Shown piece by piece: positions 21,673 to 33,012 of a DNA stretch of 64,000 bases. The DNA is taken from NCBI GenBank assembly GCA_030374805.1, contig JARGSG010000047.1:1-64000 (forward strand), written 5' to 3'. Source of the DNA: Gracilaria gracilis (lineage: Eukaryota; Rhodophyta; Florideophyceae; Gracilariales; Gracilariaceae). How positions within the stretch are numbered: position 1 is the first letter of the stretch; every line of letters starts with the position of its first letter. The position numbers and the translations under genes are program-made. Under the pieces are notes generated by a model that searched no databases, was not told the origin of the DNA, and saw only the letters and a program-made list of their open reading frames with translations.

Positions 21673-22400
21673 TGACGCAACGAACGCAGATTAGAGAAGG
21701 AAAGGGGAAAGTAGTGAAGAAGATGAGTAAGACAAACAAAGGGGGTAGGCCACCTTCTTCCCGAGTTTAGTGATCGGGCAGCGATCGCAACCTACAAATA
21801 CTCTAGCGCGCGCCGCCGCCGTCGCAGCCAGCGACATAACTGCACACGTTGTCAAAGTGTACACTTTGACAGCCAAAGCGCGCGCAAAACACAATACGAA
21901 TTCAAACAACTAAATCAAATCGTGCCAAATCCAATGCCAACTCCATGATCCATATCTTGCTCTAAAAAATTGACAATTTCGGTCTGGCACAGCCAACACC
22001 CTCGCGCAGCTCAGAATCGCACATTCGCTCCAAACCCCTTCATAGTAGCCCAGAATCGCATACATTGCACAACCCCTCACAATGGCCTATAATAACAGAT
22101 ACTCCGCTAACGCATAACTGGCCACCACCTATAGGCTGCAGCCAATCACAGCGTACCACTTGTTCCATCTGCCCTTCTCGCTCCATAAAACACGTTCCAC
22201 TTGTGCAAACCACGTTGCATGTAGCCATTTGCAGTAGCCAATCATATTGCAGTATCACGTTCGGTTCGCGGAGACACGCATATGCGCTTTTCTCATGAGG
22301 GTGCCCAAAAGTGCCCATGCTCCCCTGCAACTTTGTATTCCAAGTACTTGGAGCACCTTTGAGGGACTGACAGGCACTCGACCACATCCATACATCAACA
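21673..22400 (-). repeat. el2 3' LTR
   Basis: Starts TGTTGATGTATGG at 22400 on the minus strand and ends GCGTCA at 21673. The 5' LTR copy ends GCGTTA, so the edge has one change. The pol stop codon (TGA 22395-22397) lies inside it. Confidence 0.92.
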
Positions 22401-25400
22401 CTCCTCCTCGAGTTCCTGACCAAGTCCAATCCTTTTCATGATGGCCTGAATACTCAATGGACCTAAGGGCTTCGTGAGAATGTCCGCATCATTCAACTCA
22501 GTTGGAATGTACTTGACATCAATCACAAACTCCTTTACCAGTTCCCGAATAAAGTGCAGCTTCACATCGATGTGCTTGGCGCGACCCGATGGGCATCTTT
22601 CTCCTGCACTCCAGTCGATCGCAACCTGGTTGTCCGAGTGTAGAGGAACTGCACCATCGACGTCCAAGTAAAGTTCAGATAGTAGACGCTTCATCCACAC
22701 AATCTCCTGCGCTGCCATGGTCAAAGCGTAGTACTCAGCCTCTGCAGTAGACAATGCAACTGAAGCTTGTTTCTTTGCACCAAAGAATACCACGGCGGAC
22801 CCAAACTTGATCATGTATCCCGACATGGACTTCCGATCGGACTTGTCGCCGGCATAGTCCGAATCGACATACGCTTCCATGTTCAGGGAGCCAGCGTGAT
22901 AATTCAACCCATGTTTGCAAGTTCCTTGTAAGTAGCGCAGAACCCGTTTCGCTGCCCTGTGGACAGTATGGTGTTGGGTTGCTTTGATAACGTGCAAGAA
23001 TGAGTACTGGTGCGAGAATGTCCACGCGTGTGCGAAGTGCCAAGTACAGCAGAGACCCGATCATCTGCTGGTATAGCTGCACATCCTGAGGGGATTTGTC
23101 TTCCTCCTCCGCAAGTCCTGTGAAGAAAGATTCTACCATGGGGCTGCGAGCTGGGTTTGCTCCTGTCAAGACCAAAGCGTCGAAGCATTCCTTCGATATA
23201 CAACGGCTGTGCAAGTTGCATCCCAGTTAAACGACCATCGTCGTCTATGCTCCAAGTGAGTTCCACACCCAGGTAGAGAGTTACTTTGTTCTCAACACGG
23301 ATCTCGTACAGGCTCCGAAGCTCCTCCAGGATCCCAGACCGTTCTTCTGCAGATGGAGTAAAGATTAGCAGATCGTCCACATACACAAGGATGTACGCGT
23401 AGCCTTTGTGTTTACTGGCTCGCCGAAACACACAATGAGCACTCGGCAACTCTTCAAATCCAATGGCTCGCAGATCGCCCGTCAACTTGGTGTGCCAGGC
23501 TAGATGTGCTTGCTTTAGCCCGTACATTGCCTTTGAAGCTTATAGCATCGTGAGCCAATTCCAGAAACACCGCGTGGTGACATTACCCAAACATCCTCGT
23601 CGAGATCCCCGTTGAGGAATGCAGTCTTCACATCCACCTGAGCAATATACATCTGCAAGCATAGAGTCAAGTAGAGGAAGAAACGTACTATGCCAAACGA
23701 AACCACTGGAGCATACGTTTCCATGTAGTTCTCACCAAAGGTTTGGTGATTACCACCGGCCACGACTCGAGCCTTGAAGCGTTCCACCGAACCATCTGCA
23801 TTACGCTTGACCTTGAGCACAATGTGCGTGGGCAGTGGTTGTTGCGATGGAGACTTGTCCTCTTTCCAAGTATTCTTTGACTCAAGTGATGCGAGTTCAT
23901 CTTCAATGGCTGCTCGCCATAAGCTCTGCTCGATGGGCGTCGCGGACATTGCTTCCTTCAGCGTAGGTTCATCACTTGTGGTAACCTGAACTGCAGATGT
24001 GGTTGCAGACGCAGCCATGTACCACCTCCGGGGTGCACGACGCGTGCGTTGCGGGTATCGTGGTGGTTCGGTAGAGTCGTCCGTGTCACCAGTGTGCTCG
24101 TGCGCTGTGTCGTTCGCAGGGTGGTGGTCACTTTCATCAGCAGAGCCCTCACCTTCAGCATTGTCCACACCATCATCACTGCTTTCATTACTTGGTGCAG
24201 GTAATGCTTCTTCGGCAATTGGGCCAGATTCATCATCGGGGCCACTCGTACTGTCACAAATGTCATCCACATTTACTTCGTCACCAGGATCATCTGGGTA
24301 AGAGCCGTCGGAGTCGGAGCATGGCGCAGCCTCAGAACTGTAGTCTGCGTCAGATGCACATTCATCGTCCATAAACTCCTCCAAGTACTCGGCACCAGGG
24401 AATGAATTCTCATCAAATGTGACATGACGTGAGTGCATGAGGCGCGGTAGACCATCATCATCTCTGACAAGTACATCGAATACACCATGCTCAAGAGTCT
24501 GCAAGTACACCCCCTCAAGTGCACGAGACTCGAACTTGGTTCCTTCGATCATCTTCAGTACGAAAGCTGCACATCCAAACACACGGGTGTGCTTCAATGT
24601 CGGCCTATTTCCCGTCATCAACGAGTACGGTGTGCTTCCAGTAGTTGAATGTGGAACACGGTTCCGCACAAACTGTACATGTTTCAACGCAAAGACCCAC
24701 AAACATTCCGGAAGATTGGCCTGAATGTGCATAGCCCGAGCTGCTTCCTCCATAGTGCGATTGATGCGCTCAGCTACAGCGTTGTGTTCCGGAGTGTACG
24801 GAGGTGAAAAGGAAGTGTCTTCAAATGCGTTTTCTGGATTATCTTGTAACGCAATGTATTCCTTAGCGCCATCCGAGTGCAGTTTCTTCACCGCCACTCC
24901 TCCCAGCTGCTTGAGCTTCTGCGCAACACCATCATACACCTCACTGATTTGGCTGCGGTGTTTCATGAATCCAATGATAACATATCGTGAGTGGTCATCC
25001 ACGAATGCTGACGCATACTTAAACCTGTCCGGAAACGATGTGGTGAGGGGACCGATGATGTCAGTGTGCACTTTGTCACCAACTGACGATTCACGACTAA
25101 ATGAACCGGGAAACGGTAGTTTGTGTGCTTTTCCAAGACGGCATGACCGACAGACCTCCTCCATTTTCGCAAGACTTGGCACACCATCTGCATGTTTGTG
25201 AACAACTTGCAAGTCTCTGGGGTTCATATGTGCAAGTCTTCGGTGCCATAGCTGTGTCAAAGCAGTCATCGAGGCCTTCAATGCGCAATCCAAATCAACC
25301 TGGCTGGAAGTAAGAGCTCGTTCATGAGTGAAATGCGCTACCGGTTTCCGGCAAATTGTACAGTCCGGAACGTTTATCGCGCTTTCCTGACCCAATGTGG

Positions 25401-26721
25401 AAACCATTGTCATGAATCAGACGAACTTCTGCAGAACGGAAACGTGACTCAATCTGTTTGTCGGCTAAGCAACCTACAGAAACCAAGTTGTACTCCATTG
25501 AAGGAACCAGGAGTGCATCACTCAGACGTAAATTCACATTCTCGAAAGGCAGAATCACATCTCCACGCTGAGTTGCAGACACACATGTCTTATCTGCAAG
25601 CTGTATACCACGCTTCTCCACATCATGCAGTGTACTGGGAATGAATGCGGAAGCAGAATGGAAGTAGTGCGAGGTCGCCCCACTATCTGCGTAAGTGTCC
25701 ATGTCTCTTTGAGTGGGTGGTAGAACCGTTGCTTTCTCCATAGACATGCCAGCTATTTCGATCTTGGACGATTTGCCAGATGATTTTGAAGAGGTCTTCG
25801 GCTTATCTTTGACTTCAATGTAAGCTTGTCCAGGATACTCTTCGGTAAATGGTTGTCCGGATTGTCTGGGTTCATGTAGCATCGGTCCTGAGTGTGTCCA
25901 TCACGATCACAAAAATCGCAGTGATGACCATTGGTGCTACCAGCTGCCAGTGCACGATTAGTAGGAGCATCATCAGAGTCATTTCCATCTCGATGATTTG
26001 CACTTGCAGAGGTACCAGACTGCCTTCCAGAACCTTTTCCTTTATTCTTCTTGCGACTGCGACTACGTCCAGAAGTTATATGACGTGCATTGTACTCATC
26101 GATAAGTGTGGTAGCAACATAATCCCAAGTCAGTTCGGATATTTCCTTGGTGCGCAACGCCGCAGCGGTAGACTCCAAAGAACTTTGCGGATCAATAGAA
26201 GCCAAAAGCATAGGAGCCTTATGCGATTCCGGAATAGCGGCATCCTTGCCCATGCGATCCAACTGTGAGAACAATGCAGTGAATTGATCGACATACTCAG
26301 ACATGTTCTGTCCATTGTACGACATACGGAACAGTTGAGTCTGAACCGCGATCCGAGAAACCGTTCGATTAGATGCATAACGCGCATCAAGCATCTTGAG
26401 CATTCGTGCCGGATCATCATCCACGTTTATTACCACACGTAGAGGAGCATCGCCAAGTGCACATATGATGATGCCACAGGCCTTCTCACGCTTAGACAAT
26501 GTGCGAATGGCCTCTGCAGAAGATCCTTGACCATCCGTACCAGTGGTATCAGTGGATACAGACTGCTCAGCATCAGTGTTAACAACATTCCAGACACCTT
26601 TGATGCGACATGCGGCACGAAGACGATGCCGCCAGAGTGCGTAATCCTCACCGCGCTTGCCATGGAAGCGGGGAATCTTCACACCAGAGTTGGTTTCAGT
26701 TTCCTTTTCCGAGTCTGACAT
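22395..26721 (-). pseudogene. el2 gag-pol polyprotein, several frameshifts
   Basis: Starts at ATG 26721 (MSDSEKETETNSG). Gag ends with a CCHC knuckle near 25900. Protease is recognised by DTYADSGATSH. Integrase shows the LWHRRLAH zinc-binding region, HTDIIGP (Asp), HSDGAKEY (Asp) and NAVAERINRT (Glu), so all three catalytic residues are kept. RT is recognised by QVDVKTAFLNGD and YVDDLL. RNase H shows YVDSDYAGD, DNQVAIDWSAGE and DILTKPL. Shifts occur near 25800, 25380, 23530, 23120 and 22950. The last two codons (TGT TGA) are the first six bases of the 3' LTR. It is a sister family of el1, with similar but clearly diverged protein. Confidence 0.92.
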
Positions 26722-28174
26722 TGTGAAAGACTTGTTCCGAATACAACCAGATCCAGGAAACCAAGTAGAAAACAGGAGAGAGAAACAAAAGTAACTTTTG
26801 ACAAACAACAATATAAGCAGTGAGAGGGACTCAATGCTTATGTTACACAAAGAGGGTAGAGGCTGGAGTGGAGTACTCTCGACACTCAACAGCGAGGGCG
26901 CCAGCGGAGACCGTGTAACGAAGTCTACAACGCTCGTCGGGACGCGTCCCGTACGCGATCACAGGCGGAGTTCGGGTACTCGACGCCTGGAGTATACCCA
27001 CGGGTGAGACAGAACTCAAACCCGGAAACAAGAAAGAAGATGAAGAAAGAAGCAGCGGGTCCACTGGCAGGAGTTATCTAGCTCCGGTTACCCTAGAGGT
27101 CCGAACCTCTGATCCCTGGCTACTCTCTCCAGGTGAGATGCGATATCTTCTTGACCTACCCTGCTCTGCGCACTTCAGAGCGAGGGGCTTTACAATCCGT
27201 ACGAGACGTCCCAGGGAGGTTAGTAGCCAAAGATATGCGTTCACCAGTTAGCCCCTGCTAGTCACTTGCGGGAAATCAGCGCGGTCCTTCGCGCTCGCTC
27301 GCTCGGTCGCCCAATACGCGTACCTGTCGCACATAGGAAAACTTCTTATGTTGACGTATGGATGTGGTCGAGTGCCTCTCAGACCTCTGCAAGACAAAGT
27401 TGCAGGGGAGCATGGGCACTTTTGGGACCTGGTGCAGCAAAAGCGCATATGCGTGTGTTCGTGAACCCAACGTGAACTTGCAATGTTATTGGCTCCTGCA
27501 AATGGCGACATGCAACATGGTGCGCACAAGTGTACGGTTCTGTGTGGAGTAATAGGGGCTGAAGGTACAAGTGGTGCGCTGTGATTGGCTGCAGCTTGTG
27601 GCTTGTGGCCACTTATGCAGTAGCAGAGTATGTGCGCGTATGGGCCCCGTAGGGCGGTTTGGAGCAGATATGCGTTTGCATACTATTCTAAAGGGGTTTA
27701 ACACAGAATGTGCGATTCTGTGCTGCGCTGAGGGGTTGGCAGCGCCAGGCCGAAATTGGTGATTTTTTTGGATCTGATTGTTTGAAAGAAGCATCTGGCT
27801 TTAGATCTGGCGCTGTTTGGATTAGTTGAATGTTTGAATTAGATGTTTTGAATTCGTATTATGTTTGCGCGCGCTTCCGTTGTACGAGTGTACACTCTAA
27901 CAACGTGTGCCGTGATGTCGCATGCTGCGACGGCGGCGGATGCGCCGGCGGCGAGGCGCGCTAGGGTATTTGTAGGTTCCCATCACTATCGGTTGAGTAA
28001 ACTCGGGAAAAAGGTGGCCTACCCCTTTCACTTGTTCTCCTTCTATTTTTCTTCTCTATTGTCTTTCTTCTTACGTCTCTCTCTAACCTGCGTTTACATT
28101 ATCATCTTAGAATCCAAATGAAAAGTTAGAAGAGCGTGACGTCTGCGAATAGTCGACGCTCTGGGCCCATAACC
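26722..28174 (-). other. el2 leader (5' UTR), interrupted by a solo LTR
   Basis: It runs from the primer site (28158-28174, GGTTATGGGCCCAGAGC on the minus strand) to the gag ATG. It contains a 14-bp palindrome CGGGACGCGTCCCG (26938-26951) and the three-hairpin domain at 27060-27135: stem AGAGGT/ACCTCT with loop CCGA at 27095-27110, and CCTGG/CCAGG at 27115-27119 with 27129-27133. The solo LTR of a third family sits at 27349-28104. Confidence 0.75.
27349..28104 (+). repeat. Solo LTR of a further copia family (756 bp) in the el2 leader
   Basis: TGTTGACG ... ATTATCA with target duplication TCTTA at 27344-27348 and 28105-28109. It shares the GCAAAAGCGCATATGCG block and the GTCGC-ATGCT-GCGAC hairpin with the other LTRs, but most of its sequence differs. 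No internal sequence remains, so it arose by LTR-LTR recombination. Confidence 0.93.
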
Positions 28175-28902
28175 TAACGCAACGAACGCAGATTAGAGAA
28201 GGAAAGGGGAAAGTAGTGAAGAAGATGAGTAAGACAAACAAAGGGGGTAGGCCACCTTCTTCCCGAGTTTAGTGATCGGGCAGCGATCGCAACCTACAAA
28301 TACTCTAGCGCGCGCCGCCGCCGTCGCAGCCAGCGACATAACTGCACACGTTGTCAAAGTGTACACTTTGACAGCCAAAGCGCGCGCAAAACACAATACG
28401 AATTCAAACAACTAAATCAAATCGTGCCAAATCCAATGCCAACTCCATGATCCATATCTTGCTCTAAAAAATTGACAATTTCGGTCTGGCACAGCCAACA
28501 CCCTCGCGCAGCTCAGAATCGCACATTCGCTCCAAACCCCTTCATAGTAGCCCAGAATCGCATACATTGCACAACCCCTCACAATGGCCTATAATAACAG
28601 ATACTCCGCTAACGCATAACTGGCCACCACCTATAGGCTGCAGCCAATCACAGCGTACCACTTGTTCCATCTGCCCTTCTCGCTCCATACAACACGTTCC
28701 ACTTGTGCAAACCACGTTGCATGTAGCCATTTGCAGTAGCCAATCATATTGCAGTATCACGTTCGGTTCGCAGAGACACGCATATGCGCTTTTCTCATGA
28801 GGGTGCCCAAAAGTGCCCATGCTCCCCTGCAACTTTGTATCCCAAGTACTTGGAGCACCTTTGAGGGACTGACAGGCACTCGACCACATCCATACATCAA
28901 CA
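28175..28902 (-). repeat. el2 5' LTR
   Basis: Nearly identical to 21673-22400. By eye the differences include A/C at the edge and CATAC/CATAA near 28690. It is followed on the minus strand by the primer-binding site at 28158-28174. Confidence 0.92.
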
Positions 28903-28907
28903 CAGAC

Positions 28908-29875
28908 GTCGCACTCATTTCTTACTAACTACTTTTCTTTGGAAGTTTTTCTATCTGCGTTAGAGTACCCCGCTGTTTTCTCTCTGGCGAATGGTGAACA
29001 CATATCGCGCTTGTTAGTAACCCGCCGGCTCGAGACAAGGGAGACAGCAAATCCTGCTCTGCGTCCGTGGAGTACGGAGGTCGATGAAACGGGCTTGGAA
29101 GCGTAGGAGCGACCGTACTGCGCCGAAAGACCGAGCTACTTTCTCGTAAGAGACCAGCAAGGGTTCAACTGGGGAACGTGTATCTCGACTAGTACCCTCC
29201 TTGGGACGTCTCGTAGGGACTAACAGCGCCTCGCTCTGAAGTACGCAGAGCTTGGCAGGTGATCAAATCGTGCCTCACCCGGAGAGAGTGACCGGGGACC
29301 AGGGGTTCGGACCCACAGGGTAGCGGAGGTAGTTTCTCCTGTCAGTGCGCCCGCCTAAGAAGTTTCATCATCATTCCGGGTTCGAGTTGTACCTCACCCG
29401 TGAGCTTGCTCCAGGCGTCGAGTCTCCGAACTCCGCCTGTGATCGCGTAAGGGACGCGTCCCGACGAGCATTGCAGACTACCCCCATAGTCTCCGCTGGC
29501 GTCCTCGCTGTTGAGTGTTGAGCTTGAATCCACTCCAGCTCCTCCTTTACTTGCTTGTGGGGAAGCGGCATTGCATTCTTCACTCTTCCCTTTCTGTTCC
29601 GGGTTGGTTGTCTCTCACCCGTGAGTATACTCCAAGCGTCGAGTTCCACTCCGCTTGTGATCGCGTACTGGACGCGTCCAGACGAGCGTTGCAGACTTCG
29701 TTACAGATTCTCCGCTGGCGTCCTCGCTGTTTAGTGTTGAGTCCTTACTCCACTCCAGCCCTACCCTTTTTTGTGAAGGAAGAATTGTTTCCCTCACGCG
29801 GTTTCTCTCATTCCTTCGTTTCTCTTCTACTTGTGAAATCCATTGTACTGGAGGTTGATAACTCTGTTTTGGAAC
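28908..29875 (+). other. el1 leader with structured domain and tandem 223-bp repeat
   Basis: The three-hairpin domain lies at about 29278-29350: CCCGG 29278-29282 with CCGGG 29292-29296, and GGGTTCGGACCC at 29303-29314. Two direct copies offset by 223 bp begin at 29374 and 29597 (TTCCGGG). Each holds a perfect palindrome: GGGACGCGTCCC (29451-29462) and CTGGACGCGTCCAG (29668-29681). No coding region is supported. Confidence 0.75.
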
Positions 29876-32194
29876 ATGTCGGACTCGGAAGTTGAGTCTA
29901 AAACCAACTCTGGTGTCAAGATCCCACGCTTTCATGGTAAGCGTGGGGGAGATTATACCCTTTGGCGCCATCGCGTTCGTGCCGCATGCCGAATCAAAGG
30001 TGTCTGGAACGTTGTGGTATCGAGTTCAGAGCAATCCTCAACAGCTGCTACTACCCAAGATACGGCTCCAAGTAGCTCTCAAAGCAGCTCTCGTATCATG
30101 GCGAAACGGGAGAAAGCATGTGCTATCATTATTTGTGCACTTGGTGATTCTCGTCTACGAGTTGTAATGGATGTTGATGATGATCCGGGACGCATGCTTG
30201 AACTGCTTGATGCACGCTACGCCTCCAATCGCACAGTCTCTGGGATCGCCGTACAAACGCAACTATTCCGTATGTCGTACAGTGGTCAGAACATGTCAGA
30301 ATATGTGGACCAGTTCACTGCCCTGTTCTCGCAGTTGGATCGCATGGGCAAGGACGCTGCTATTCCGGAATCTCACAAGGCCCCGATGCTACTTGCCTCT
30401 ATTGACCCCAGCTGCTCATTGGAGTCCACGGCAGCCGCACTTCGCACCAAGGACATATCTGATCTTACTTGGGACTATGTTGCAACAACTCTAATTGACG
30501 AGTACAATGCACGACGGATGGTTTCGGGAAGTTCTGGTCGCACTCGCACTCGCAAGAAAGGCAAGACCAAAGGCTCTGGAAGCTTCAAATCCTCTTCCGG
30601 CCCTGTCAGTCTGGACCACAAGGACGGTGACAACTCAGATGGTCACACCCACAACGAGTCTTCGGGGCGTGCGTATGCTGCCGGTACCAGCAATGGTTAC
30701 CATTGTACCTTCTGTGATCGTGATGGACACACTGTTGATCGATGTCACATGAACCCTGAAAACCCTGACAATCACTTGCCCAAGAGCATTCTTGACAAGT
30801 TGAAGGTGAGGTCTAAGGATAAACCCGGAAGTTCCAAGCCATCGACAAGGTCGTCCGGAAAGTTCTCAAAGATTGAAATCGCAGGAATGTCCGTGGAGAA
30901 GTCTATCGTACTCCCACCAGCAGAGAGGGTTATGGACACATATGCAGACAGTGGTGCAACATCGCACTTCTTTTTCTCCAAGTCTGTATTTGTCCCCAGT
31001 TCGTTGCATGAAGTTAACGAACGAACCATATTGCTGGCTGATAAGTCTACTGTGACTGCTACACAACGAGGTGATGTCATACTACCGTTCGAGAATGCGA
31101 ACTTGCGTCTCACAGATGCACTCTTGGTTCCTGATCTCGAATATAACTTGGTGTCTGTGGGACGTATGGCTGATAAGGGCATCGAGTCTTTCTTCCGTGC
31201 TCGCGATGTGCGACTCACGCATGTTGATGGGTTTGTTATTGGATGCGGTCAAAGAGATAAACGGTCAGGTTTGTACACTCTGCCTGATCCACTCACGAAA
31301 GTTAACTCTAGGCATGCCCTTTCTGCACGCGACAATGACTTGGCTCAACTATGGCATCGACGACTTGCGCATATCAACCCAAGAGACTTGCAGGTTGTGC
31401 ACAAGTATGCCAATGGAGTGCCGAAGCTGGATCAAATGGAGGAGGTCTGTCGCCCATGCCGACTTGGAAAGGCCCACAAACTTCCGTTCCTAGGCAAGTT
31501 TGATCGTGCCACTGGTGTCGGAGACATTGTGCACTCTGATATCCTAGGGCCCTTGCTCCCGTCATTTCCAGATCACTTCCAATACGCGACAGCATTCATT
31601 GATGAACACTCTAGGTATGCATTAATAGGGTTTATGGTACACCGAAGTGAGCTTGCAGAAGTATATGCGGCTGTAGCACAGAAGCTCCAGCAGCTTGGAG
31701 GAGCTCAAATTGCCAAAGTGCACTCAGATAATGCGGAAGAGTACATTGCTCTGCAGGAGAACTCTGCAAATGGTCTCCAAGGAACCTCGTTTTCACCTCC
31801 GTACACCCCTGAGCACAATGCAATAGCAGAGCGCATTAATCGCACAATGGAGGAAGCTGCTCGAGCGTTGTTGCTGCAGGCCAATCTGCCAGAATGTTTA
31901 TGGCCGTATGCGTTGAAGCACGTTATATATGTGCGCAACAGAGTTCCCCACTCTACCACTGGATCCACTCCGTACTTTCTTGTAACTGATTCCACACCTT
32001 CTTTGAAGAATGTTCGAGTGTTTGGGTGTGCGGCGTACGTACTAAAGATGAACCCGGACACCAAGTTCGAGTCTCGTGCACTTGAAGGGGTGTACTTGCA
32101 GACTCTTGAGCATGGTGTCTACAATGTTCTAGTAACAGATGAAGATGAGATACCACGTATTATCAAGTCTCGACATGTGACGTTTGATGAGTCA
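29876..32194 (+). CDS. el1 gag-pol, N-terminal part: Gag, protease, integrase (split by el1')
   Basis: Starts at ATG 29876 (MSDSEVESKTNSG), rather than the upstream ATG at 29843, because el1' and el2 share this start. Order: Gag (about residues 1-260), CCHC knuckle CTFCDRDGHTVDRC, protease DTYADSGATSHFF, GAG-pre-integrase LWHRRLAHINPRDLQ, integrase with HSDILGP, HSDNAEEY and NAIAERINRT (complete D-D-E). The frame is open to RHVTFDES, where el1' is inserted (duplication AGTCA, 32190-32194). The rest of the protein resumes at 43635. Before the insertion this polyprotein looked intact up to there. Confidence 0.93.
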
Positions 32195-33012
32195 TAACGA
32201 TACGCACGCAGGTAGGGTAGAAAGGAAAGTAAGTAGAGATGGATATTGAAGAAAGAGAAAGTAAAACAAGTGAAGGTTGACGGCCTTGGGTCGACCCGTT
32301 TACTCGAGGGTCGTCGATCGCAACCTACAAATACCCTAGTGCGCGCTTCACCGTCGTCGCAGCAAGCGACGACGGCGGTCGTTACAAGTTGCACGTGTGT
32401 GCAGTTGTACACGGAAAGCGCGCGCAAACTAGAGTACAACAATTTCAAATAACTAAATCAATCAACTCTACAAATCCATTGCCAGTCCTTTGATTCAGAA
32501 CCAGATCTAAAAAATCATCAATTTGCATGGCGGCACTACAACCGCCTTGCGCAGCCCAGAATCGCATATTGCATGCAAAACCGCCCATTCCAGCCTAGAA
32601 ACGCACATCCTCGCTATCTGCATAGTTAGTCTACTACTCTAAGCCTCGTCCAATCACAGAGCTCCACTTGGCCCATGCCACCATAACTCTCCATACAATC
32701 CATGGCACTTGTAGACACTACGTTGCACAAGGACATTTGCAGTAGCCAATCATATTGCCGTTTCACGTTGGCGTTGAGCAGAGGCGCATATGCGCTTTTG
32801 CGAAGAGGGTGCCCAAAAGTGCCCATCGTCCCCTGCAACTTTGCTTCCAAGTAGTCCGAGACCAACCTTTTTTTTTTTTTTTCAATCAATTGCTTTTTAT
32901 TTATAGTGTTCCCAATGTCCCATGAAGAGCAGCAGGGTAACACTGTCAAGGTGTAAACTAACTTGGTCAATTACGAACCAACGCAATCATTCTTACTACT
33001 TATAGCACAGAT

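Larger units (their letters stand above)
21673..28902 (-). mobile_element. el2: Ty1/copia retrotransposon inserted beside the el1 primer site
   Basis: LTRs of 728 bp at 21673-22400 and 28175-28902. Target duplication CAGAC at 21668-21672 and 28903-28907. The rejoined target reads as the uninterrupted el1 leader, as seen in el1' at 42904-42880. Own length is about 6.5 kb without the solo LTR at 27349-28104. Confidence 0.95.

Noticed and set aside
27085-27135. tRNA gene or tRNA-like element in the leaders (GGTTCGGACC resembles a T arm)
   Set aside because: No acceptor stem, D arm or anticodon arm can be built around it. The hairpin stem also changes length between families.
27349-28902. A head-to-head LTR pair as one composite element
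   Set aside because: Each LTR has its own flanking duplication (TCTTA for the plus LTR; CAGAC for el2), so they are independent insertions.
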